Shown here piece after piece: positions 48,279-53,997 of a stretch of DNA of 53,997 bases. The notes beneath the pieces were generated by a model that was not told the DNA's origin, ran no database searches, and saw only the letters and a list, made by a program, of their open reading frames with translations. A program made the translations under genes and the position numbers. Numbering within the stretch: position 1 is the first letter of the stretch; each line of letters opens with the position of its first letter. The stretch comes from Bacillota bacterium. GTDB lineage: Bacteria; Bacillota; Clostridia; Christensenellales; SZUA-584. The DNA lies in the NCBI GenBank assembly GCA_023459495.1, contig JAEWTL010000029.1, positions 1 through 53,997 on the forward strand. The letters run 5' to 3'.

Positions 48279-49304
48279 ATGATACGGCTATTATCACAAG
48301 GTTATCAGCATACGATAGAAGAAGCGGCCCGTGTAATCAAAGAAAGCGGTCTGGTTGCGTTTCCCACCGAGACGGTGTACGGCCTCGGCGCAAACGCGCT
48401 CAGCGCAGACGCAGTTCCTAAGATATTCGCACTGAAAGGCCGCCCGCAGGATAACCCGCTCATCGTGCACGTGGACGGTTTGGCGCAGGCGCGCAAGCTG
48501 GTGGAGTTTACCGACGCGGCGGAAAAGCTGGCTGCGGCCTTCTGGCCCGGCCCGCTGACCATGGTGCTGAAAAGCCGCGGCATTGTGCCGGAGGCTGTGA
48601 CCGCGGGACTGGATACAGTAGGCGTACGTATGCCGGATAACGACGCAGCACTCAGCCTGATATCCGCTTCGGGCGTGCCGATTGCCGCGCCTTCTGCGAA
48701 TAAATCCGGCAGCCCCAGCCCCACCACCGCGGCGCACGTGCAAAGTGATTTCGGCGAAGACCTGCTGATCCTTGACGACGGCGAATGCCGCGTGGGTGTG
48801 GAGTCCACGGTGATCGATATGACGAAGGACGTGCCGATGATCCTGCGGCCCGGCGCGGTGACGCTCGAAATGGTGCGGGAAGTGATCGGGCAGGCCGAGT
48901 GTGCCCCGTCGTTTGCACCCGCTGAGGAGGAGAAACCCGCTTCACCCGGCATGAAATACCGCCACTATGCGCCGCAGGCGCAGCTTACCGTGGTGGAGGG
49001 CAACAATATTTCTGTTGCGGAAGCGATTAAATTCCTTTATGATAAGGATATTAAAAAAGGCGAATCGCCGCTTATCCTTGCGTGCCGTGAAAACCGGCGC
49101 TACTATGGCAAGCGGGACATCGCCGTAACCGGCAGCGCGGACGACGCGCGCGAGATCGCGAGAAGCTTGTATGCGCTGCTGCGGGGCGCGGATGAGGACG
49201 GGTACTCGCGCATCTACTTTGAAGGAATACCCAAGGTTGGGATTGGATTTGCCGTGATGAATCGCGTATATAAAGCGGCGGCATACAATATCGTAAAAGT
49301 ATAG
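48279..49304 (+). CDS. ywlC: L-threonylcarbamoyladenylate synthase (Sua5/YwlC type)
   Basis: Makes threonylcarbamoyl-AMP from threonine, bicarbonate and ATP for the t6A37 modification of ANN-decoding tRNAs. The YrdC domain (about 10-200) shows FPTETVYGLGANA, the KGRPQDNPL motif and SANKSGSPSPT; the C-terminal Sua5 domain begins with KYRHYAPQ near 227. Length 341, as for Sua5. ATG 48279 has no Shine-Dalgarno and lies 8 nt after a -10 box, suggesting a leaderless mRNA. The following phosphatase gene is 18 nt away; ywlC and ywlE are also close in B. subtilis. Confidence 0.95.
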   Translation: MIRLLSQGYQHTIEEAARVIKESGLVAFPTETVYGLGANALSADAVPKIFALKGRPQDNPLIVHVDGLAQARKLVEFTDAAEKLAAAFWPGPLTMVLKSRGIVPEAVTAGLDTVGVRMPDNDAALSLISASGVPIAAPSANKSGSPSPTTAAHVQSDFGEDLLILDDGECRVGVESTVIDMTKDVPMILRPGAVTLEMVREVIGQAECAPSFAPAEEEKPASPGMKYRHYAPQAQLTVVEGNNISVAEAIKFLYDKDIKKGESPLILACRENRRYYGKRDIAVTGSADDAREIARSLYALLRGADEDGYSRIYFEGIPKVGIGFAVMNRVYKAAAYNIVKV

Positions 49305-49322
49305 GAGGAATCTGAAGCGGAA

Positions 49323-49805
49323 ATGAACGTTCTGTTTGTATGTACGGGTAATACATGCAGAAGCCCCATGGCGGAGGAGCTTGCGGACGACGCGGTTGGC
49401 CGAAGTAGAAATCACGATTTCGAGTTTCAGTCAGCCGGCACGTTTGCCTGCGAGGGCGAGCCTGCCACGCCGGAAGCCATTGAGGCGATGGAAGAAGTGG
49501 GCCTGAATATTGAGCGGCACCGCGCCCAGCAGTTCAGCAGAGAACTGGCGGAATGGGCCGATGTGATCCTTGCGATGGAGGCCAACCACATTGAGGCCAT
49601 GGAGGCCATGGCGCCGGGCGAGGAAGAAAAGATGCACACGCTTCTTGGCTTTGCCGCGGGTGTGGACGGGTATCCGGGCGAAACAGGCTATGACATCAGA
49701 GACCCCTATCAGGAGGATATCGAGGAGTATCGTGCCGCGCGGGACCAGATTTCTGCCGCGGTGGAAAAGGCGCTGGAGCGCCTGATGCGCGAGCAGCAGG
49801 AATAG
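49323..49805 (+). CDS. ywlE: Low-molecular-weight protein-tyrosine/arginine phosphatase
   Basis: A 160-residue LMW-PTP. The P-loop CTGNTCRS (C7, R13) begins at residue 7 and the general acid lies in DIRDPY near 125. The Thr in the loop at position CxGNTCR is the feature associated with arginine phosphatase YwlE of B. subtilis, where it faces McsB; here that specificity is inferred from the motif and from ywlC being next door. GGAGG lies 13 nt upstream, farther than ideal; AAGCGGAA just before the ATG may also serve. Confidence 0.85.
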   Translation: MNVLFVCTGNTCRSPMAEELADDAVGRSRNHDFEFQSAGTFACEGEPATPEAIEAMEEVGLNIERHRAQQFSRELAEWADVILAMEANHIEAMEAMAPGEEEKMHTLLGFAAGVDGYPGETGYDIRDPYQEDIEEYRAARDQISAAVEKALERLMREQQE

Positions 49806-49846
49806 CAGTGCGTATGCAGCGGTACAACTGAACAGATTTTAAGCGG

Positions 49847-49880
49847 AGCGGCCCGGAATAGGTCGCTTTTCTTGTTTTTA
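49847..49880 (+). terminator. Terminator after the phosphatase gene
   Basis: AGCGGCC/GGTCGCT (49847-49853, 49861-49867, one G-T wobble), loop of 7, then a T-rich tail ending TTTTT. Confidence 0.7.
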
Positions 49881-49893
49881 AAAAATTTTTATA

Positions 49894-49948
49894 AAATTAT
49901 TGACGGACAATAATTTAGTGCATATAATTATCGTAATACAATAATTTA
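49894..49948 (+). promoter_or_regulatory. Promoter with CAATAATTT operators
   Basis: TTGACG (49900-49905), 17-bp spacer, TATAAT (49923-49928). A 9-bp inverted repeat AAATTATTG-N5-CAATAATTT (49894-49916) straddles the -35, and ACAATAATTTA occurs again at 49938-49948 after the -10, 31 bp from its first copy. The arrangement looks like a repressor site, probably for the HTH protein encoded in the operon. Confidence 0.65.
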
Positions 49949-49962
49949 ATGAGGATGAGTAT

Positions 49963-50931
49963 ATGAAGAATCGGAGATTCATTCTGATACTGGCCGTGGA
50001 AGCCGTGCTGTGCGTGGTCGCGGCGCTGGCATTCACACCGCAGAGCGGAAGTGCGTATGTGACGATCGCGCAGTTCCCGTTCGCGCAGGTTGGGCTGCTG
50101 CTGCGCAGTCTGTCACTGTCAGGTGCGGTGGGCAACGCGGCAGCAATCGTGCTGTACATTGCGATATGCGTTGTGCCGCTGGTATTCGCCGCGCTGCACA
50201 TCAAAAAGCGCGCGCTTAAGGCGGAGGATGCGCTGCTGGTCGTCATGAGCGGCATGGCGTTTTACATGATGTACATGATGATCAACCCCGGCATTTTGAG
50301 CCAGATCCCCTGTTACTCTATCGGAGATTTCGGCAAGGCGGTGCTGGGCGGCGCGTTTTACTCCCTGTTGATCGGGTATCTGGTGCTGCGACTTCTGCGC
50401 CGCGCGGACGGTGCCAGCACGGATGCGCTGCTGCGTGTGATGCGTCTGCTGTTTGCCATCATTGCCGTGATACTGGTGTTTGGCATCGGCTACGTCGGCG
50501 TGAGCGATGCGAAATCGGAGCTCGCGGCGATTAAAGCCGCCAATACGGACCCGTCCGTATCCCTCGGCATGACGAACTTCTTTGTGCTGCTGCGGTTCGC
50601 GCTGACGCAGGCTCCGGTCGTGATGGAGATTGGAATATTCCTGCTGGGCATGCGGCTTTGCGCAGCACTGAGTGAAGACCGGTACGGCGAAGCCGCTGTC
50701 GGTGCGGCCCAAAAGCTCGCCGCGTTTGCCAAGTGGACTGTGGTTGTTATCCTGCTGTGCTGCATCGTGCTCAATCTCGCGCAGATCGTATTCGCGGGCT
50801 CGCTGGTCTCGGCGAACTTTCTCACCACGCTGCCGGTCAGCGAAATCGTGGTCGCGGTGGGAGCGCTGCTGCTCACGCGCTTCTTTGTGGCCAGTCGGGA
50901 ATTAAAGCAGGACAATCAGATGATCATCTGA
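49963..50931 (+). CDS. Multi-pass membrane protein, DUF2975-like
   Basis: A 322-residue membrane protein with about eight hydrophobic segments (8-25, 58-77, 92-110, 128-145, 160-180, 206-232, 256-280, 290-312). The second half and the position before a YozG-like regulator resemble DUF2975 proteins, though at twice the usual size, as if two DUF2975-like four-helix halves were joined. Function unknown. It starts an operon with the regulator and, by overlap, the first lipoprotein. Confidence 0.6.
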   Translation: MKNRRFILILAVEAVLCVVAALAFTPQSGSAYVTIAQFPFAQVGLLLRSLSLSGAVGNAAAIVLYIAICVVPLVFAALHIKKRALKAEDALLVVMSGMAFYMMYMMINPGILSQIPCYSIGDFGKAVLGGAFYSLLIGYLVLRLLRRADGASTDALLRVMRLLFAIIAVILVFGIGYVGVSDAKSELAAIKAANTDPSVSLGMTNFFVLLRFALTQAPVVMEIGIFLLGMRLCAALSEDRYGEAAVGAAQKLAAFAKWTVVVILLCCIVLNLAQIVFAGSLVSANFLTTLPVSEIVVAVGALLLTRFFVASRELKQDNQMII

Positions 50932-50942
50932 CGGGGGATAAA

Positions 50943-51170
50943 ATGGCGATCAGGGTTTATCTCGATGAAATACTGCGCGCGCGGGAAATGACGGCCAAGG
51001 AGCTGTGCGCGTTGGTGAACATTACGGAAGCGAATCTGTCGATACTGCGCAGCGGCAAGGCCAAGGGCGTGCGCTTCGGCACGGTGAACCGCATCTGCTA
51101 TTATCTGCAGTGCGACGTGGGCGATATATTGAAATTTGACGGCCATCTGGAGGACGATGATGAAGAATAA
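50943..51170 (+). CDS. YozG-like HTH regulator (XRE superfamily)
   Basis: A 75-residue Cro/CI-type helix-turn-helix protein: LDEILRAREMTAKELCALVNITEANLSILRSGKAKGVRFGTVNRICYYLQCDVGDIL covers the five-helix fold (about 6-65), followed by an acidic tail. YozG-like regulators sit beside DUF2975 membrane proteins in many Bacillota. GGGGGA is 4 nt before the ATG; the last 11 nt overlap the lipoprotein start. A likely operator is the CAATAATTT repeat upstream of the operon. Confidence 0.88.
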   Translation: MAIRVYLDEILRAREMTAKELCALVNITEANLSILRSGKAKGVRFGTVNRICYYLQCDVGDILKFDGHLEDDDEE

Positions 51171-52077
51171 AATACTGTGGGCGGCACTGGCCGCTTTGAT
51201 GGTGCTGACGCTGCTGGGCGGCTGTCAGCTGGCCGTGCCGGATGACGGCACGGGCGATGGAACGGACGCGGGTCAGGATAAGCTGTGCGGCGCGTTCATC
51301 ACGCTGGATTATCTGAATATCAGCGAGCCGTATATAACGATCAACTGGAAGGGCGAACCGGAGTTTTCTTATCCCGAATCGCGCCTCTATGCCACGCGCA
51401 CCGAGGACGAAAACGGCTATAACAAATATGCCTTTGAGGACGCGGAGGGCTTTTCCTACTTTATAGTGCGGATGCAAAGCCCCGATGGATACGGATCTTA
51501 TTCAACGAGCTATGCGGACGGGCCGATACAAGCGGGCGGCATCAGCATTTCCGACAATGATCTCTCCTTATCCTGTACGATCTGCTTCGACGTGCACGCA
51601 TACTGTGAGGTGTACGTCAACCCGGTCTACCAGACACCGGATGGTGAGGTTTATACGGTGCCCGGCGACGGAATGAGCTTTGGAAGCATATATGAAGGGG
51701 ATGTCGGCAGCACCACGTATTCCACCACCAATACGGAAACCATAAACGGCGAAACGATCACCCGGACGACCGAGGTAACGCTCAGTATCACGGGCTCCAA
51801 TACGGTTCAGCAGGCAGTGCTCAAGCAGATGGATGAAAACGATCAGATCGTGGATGAAACCGTCATCACGCAGGACACCATACCGGAGAGCATCCAGGTA
51901 CTGCCGGACGTCGCGTATATGTTGCTGGAAGAGCATAGCATCGACAGGGAAGGAAACGCCGTAATCAAGCGCACGCTGATAGAAACCAGTGAGGAGTATT
52001 TCAACGTCCGGTTCACGGGTGAGCACGGCATTGTCGTACCGTCCATGGTGACGCTGGAGCATTCTGGTCAGCAATAA
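51160..52077 (+). CDS. Lipoprotein, first of a paralogous series
   Basis: A 305-residue lipoprotein: signal peptide and lipobox LLGGC (C22), then a beta-rich external domain with ATRTE, NPVYQTPDGEVY and a conserved C-terminal block (LKQMDEN, TVITQ, AYMLLEEH, NAVIKRTLI, SEEYFNVRFTGEH, IVVPS-VTLEH). No known family. It aligns over its full length with the next gene, roughly half identical and most alike near the C-terminus. GGAGG lies 6 nt before ATG 51160; ATG 51157 is also possible. The start overlaps the regulator gene. Confidence 0.78.
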   Translation: MKNKILWAALAALMVLTLLGGCQLAVPDDGTGDGTDAGQDKLCGAFITLDYLNISEPYITINWKGEPEFSYPESRLYATRTEDENGYNKYAFEDAEGFSYFIVRMQSPDGYGSYSTSYADGPIQAGGISISDNDLSLSCTICFDVHAYCEVYVNPVYQTPDGEVYTVPGDGMSFGSIYEGDVGSTTYSTTNTETINGETITRTTEVTLSITGSNTVQQAVLKQMDENDQIVDETVITQDTIPESIQVLPDVAYMLLEEHSIDREGNAVIKRTLIETSEEYFNVRFTGEHGIVVPSMVTLEHSGQQ

Positions 52078-52102
52078 GATGTGTGGAATGGAGGACGGAA
52101 AG

Positions 52103-52996
52103 ATGCGTAGGTTGATAATATTGGTGCTGGCTGCGCTGCTCGTCATTTCCTTGCTGTGCGCTTGCCAGCTGGCCAAGCCGGATGCCGGTATGGATACAGG
52201 CCGCGACATGCTGTGCGGCGTGTTTATCACGCTGGAGCATCTGGATGTCGGCGAACCGGACATCTCGCTGAACTTAAAGGGCGAGCCGCAGGTTACGTTC
52301 CCGGATGCACGCATTTACGCCACGCGCACTGAGAATGAAACCGGATTTCCCGACTACAACTTTGATGGCATCGAGGGCTACCGTTTTTTCGTAGTGAAGG
52401 CGATACCCAAAGGCGGCACTGAAATGGCGGCCGGTTCCATACTCGACAACTCAATACAAGACGCAAGCACATATTTCTCCGATAATGATATCCGCCTTTC
52501 CGGCACGATCTACTTCGATGTCGCCTGCCCTAAGTTTTTGATCTTTCCGAATCCGGTGTATCAGACAAGGGATGGAAGGGTATACATGTTGCCGGCAACA
52601 GGCACTGGGGTTTATACATCGAAAGATGGTGATTGCTTCAGCGTATCGCTTTCCGATACCGCAACCCAAACTGCGGACGGCGAGACGACCACAAAGACGA
52701 TGGAGGTCCAAATCGCCGCGAAATGCCTCAATACCAATCGGGAAATAAGACTCAAACAGATGGATGAGCACAATCACCCATTGTATGAGACCGTGATCAC
52801 GCAGGAAAGTATTCCGGATAGCATCCGGGTGATGAAAGATACCGCATATATGATACTGGAAGAGCACGCCATGGATGGCGAAGGAAATGCGGTAGTCAAG
52901 CGCACGCTGATATACACCAGCGAAGAGTATTTTAATGTCCAATTCACGGGCGAGCATAATATTGTCGTACCGTCCGTGGTGACGCTGGAGCATTAG
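52103..52996 (+). CDS. Lipoprotein, second of a paralogous series
   Basis: A 297-residue paralogue of the preceding gene: lipobox LLCAC (C21), CGVFITLEHL, ATRTENE, NPVYQTRDGRVY, and the C-terminal LKQMDEH, TVITQESIPDSI, YMILEEHAMD, NAVVKRTLIYTSEEYFNVQFTGEH. GGAGG stands 8 nt before ATG 52103. It starts 25 nt after the first copy ends, clearly by tandem duplication, and is followed by a terminator. Function unknown; an envelope or secreted-ligand role linked to the DUF2975-like protein is speculative. Confidence 0.78.
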   Translation: MRRLIILVLAALLVISLLCACQLAKPDAGMDTGRDMLCGVFITLEHLDVGEPDISLNLKGEPQVTFPDARIYATRTENETGFPDYNFDGIEGYRFFVVKAIPKGGTEMAAGSILDNSIQDASTYFSDNDIRLSGTIYFDVACPKFLIFPNPVYQTRDGRVYMLPATGTGVYTSKDGDCFSVSLSDTATQTADGETTTKTMEVQIAAKCLNTNREIRLKQMDEHNHPLYETVITQESIPDSIRVMKDTAYMILEEHAMDGEGNAVVKRTLIYTSEEYFNVQFTGEHNIVVPSVVTLEH

Positions 52997-53021
52997 GAGA
53001 TAACGCCTGCGAGAAAATAAG

Positions 53022-53046
53022 GAGCGGTGGTCGACCGTTCTTTTTT
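53022..53046 (+). terminator. Terminator after the lipoprotein pair
   Basis: GAGCGGT/ACCGTTC (53022-53028, 53034-53040, one wobble) with a 5-nt loop, followed by TTTTTT. Confidence 0.85.
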
Positions 53047-53101
53047 GTTAAATAACTTGCTGGCGAGGGTAGGCTTAACTCCACGGATACGATTATAACG
53101 C

Positions 53102-53131
53102 TTGACAATACATACTGGGTGAATGTACTTT
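53102..53131 (+). promoter_or_regulatory. Promoter of the orphan membrane protein
   Basis: Perfect TTGACA (53102-53107), 18-bp spacer, and a weak TACTTT (53126-53131). Confidence 0.5.
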
Positions 53132-53169
53132 TATTAGTAACATCAGTAAAACCATCAAGGGGGATAAGA

Positions 53170-53829
53170 ATGACGAAGAAAAACAGTATCCTATTGGGCG
53201 GGGGCATGATGTTATTCCTTTTGGGTTTTACGATGCTGATAATGCCCAATTCCGTACCATTTTCCGACGACACGATTACTATTCTGACTATATTTGGCTC
53301 ACTCATGATTATCGCTGGAATCGCGCTGTTTGTCTTTTTTGTCGTAAAATTCAGCAAAGAGACAAAACAAGCTGAGTTGGAAAAGAAAGTTGCTGCTACA
53401 GCTGCTATGAGCAAGCAGGCGCAGGCGGAATATAACAAAAAGCTTGCTGCATATGGCAAAGATGGTGCGCATGCAGATGAAAAGACACAGGCAAAGCTGT
53501 TTGCGCAGGCGGTTCATACGCTTACGCTGAAAGCCCCTTCCACTGCTGTCTATTCAGATTTGAATGAAACAGCGATTGCAGAGAATGATGGAATGTACAC
53601 GGTAACAGGCTGGGTGGATGCGCAAAACAGCTATGGCGCAATGATCCGCACGCCGTTCTCTATTTTAGTATTCAAGAAGGATGGAGTATGGCAGACCGGT
53701 TCTGAATTTGAATCGGCAGAGATTGCTATAAAAAAGAAATTTGCGGTCAGATATGTACTTTATTTAGTCGTTGCCGGGATATCGACGGCGGTACTCTATT
53801 TCATTATCCATACGATAATGGAACTTTAA
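53170..53829 (+). CDS. Membrane protein of unknown function with coiled coil
   Basis: A 219-residue protein: two N-terminal membrane helices (about 8-27, 36-60), a charged Ala/Lys/Gln-rich coiled coil (62-110), a domain of about 80 residues with TAVYSDLNETAIAENDGMYTVTGWVDAQNSYGAM, and a C-terminal helix (193-215). Not recognised. The TVTGWVDAQNSYGAMIRTPFSI part resembles a small beta domain seen in bacterial cytosolic or lumenal anchors, but I cannot name it. AGGGGG lies 6-7 nt before ATG 53170. Codons are more A/T-rich than in the neighbouring genes, which may point to recent gain. Confidence 0.65.
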   Translation: MTKKNSILLGGGMMLFLLGFTMLIMPNSVPFSDDTITILTIFGSLMIIAGIALFVFFVVKFSKETKQAELEKKVAATAAMSKQAQAEYNKKLAAYGKDGAHADEKTQAKLFAQAVHTLTLKAPSTAVYSDLNETAIAENDGMYTVTGWVDAQNSYGAMIRTPFSILVFKKDGVWQTGSEFESAEIAIKKKFAVRYVLYLVVAGISTAVLYFIIHTIMEL

Positions 53830-53904
53830 ATCTGAGGCGTTAAGGAAGTCCGGTTGTCGGGAGGCTGCGCTCTGATTTCCTGTACAATCCTCCCCGCTGC
53901 ATAG

Positions 53905-53910
53905 TATAAT
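53905..53910 (+). promoter_or_regulatory. -10 element for the last gene
   Basis: TATAAT 20 nt before the ATG at 53931, with TGTACA (53881-53886) at 18 bp as a possible -35. Confidence 0.5.
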
Positions 53911-53930
53911 GGCGCAAGGAGGACAGGCCT

Positions 53931-53997
53931 ATGCCAAGATTTCTCAAACTGCTGCTGGGCGGCGTCATGATGACTGCGCTGCTGTGCGCCTGCTCGG
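53931..53997 (+). CDS. Lipoprotein, 5' end only
   Basis: Twenty-two codons are visible before the window ends: MPRFLKLLLGGVMMTALLCACS, a lipoprotein signal with lipobox LLCAC like that of the second lipoprotein. GGAGG is 7 nt before the ATG. It may be a further member of the same series, but no mature sequence is visible. Confidence 0.65.
   Translation, partial: MPRFLKLLLGGVMMTALLCACS

Noticed and set aside
1..53997. parS site for ParB
   Set aside because: No close match to TGTTTCACGTGAAACA was found by eye on either strand, so none is annotated; a motif search allowing two mismatches would settle it.

Overview
The window looks like a stretch of a Bacillota (Clostridia-type) chromosome around the replication origin. 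The evidence is the set parA/parB, dnaA, dnaN, remB, gyrB and gyrA, together with strong GGAGG ribosome binding sites, sigma-A promoters (TTGACA/TATAAT type), a clostridial one-chain PurL, RemB, and the anaerobe-type homocysteine synthesis proteins. Coding DNA is fairly GC-rich and there is no sign of outer-membrane genes. A finer placement (for example near Christensenellales) is only a guess. No rRNA, tRNA or CRISPR array was recognised.

Layout. 0-2 kb: the edge of an IS3-like transposase gene, a block of palindromic repeats, then parAB. 2-9.4 kb: housekeeping genes (SGNH hydrolase, anchored beta-propeller, alpha/beta hydrolase, dapF-cca operon, GNAT-pdp operon). 9.6-13.9 kb: a secreted NlpC/P60 cell-wall hydrolase, then the origin: DnaA boxes before dnaA and a DnaA-trio-like unwinding element between dnaA and dnaN. 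13.9-23.3 kb: where yaaA and recF usually sit there is a convergent TVP38-purL pair, followed by remB-gyrB-gyrA. 23.3-26.4 kb: a solute-binding protein and NAD synthetase behind a long structured leader. 26.4-32 kb: mreB, dus, lysS and greA on the minus strand. 32.4-40 kb: serC-serA, a two-component system with a PepSY-like third gene, cyclophilin, a lactonase-like propeller and an exonuclease. 40-45.5 kb: ychF with a lipoprotein, an MFS transporter, and a marR-MATE operon with a clear operator. 45.6-48 kb: a homocysteine synthesis cluster (HcyBio, NIL-ferredoxin, UPF0280). 48.2-49.8 kb: tsaC/ywlC, apparently leaderless, and a low-molecular-weight phosphatase. 49.9-54 kb: an accessory region with a membrane protein and YozG-like regulator, tandem paralogous lipoproteins and an orphan membrane protein.

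The most unusual structure is a family of short, perfect palindromes that combine as modules into larger composite repeats (159-237, 26442-26694, 40057-40384, 47230-47303, 48058-48203). Three loci carry the same ordered composite of three hairpins. A fourth locus has two copies of another module read in frame at the start of a protein, adding a 13-residue tandem peptide repeat.

Starts were chosen from Shine-Dalgarno spacing and from promoters lying inside longer reading frames; where the choice matters it is stated. All functional names come from motif recognition by eye; no database search was run.
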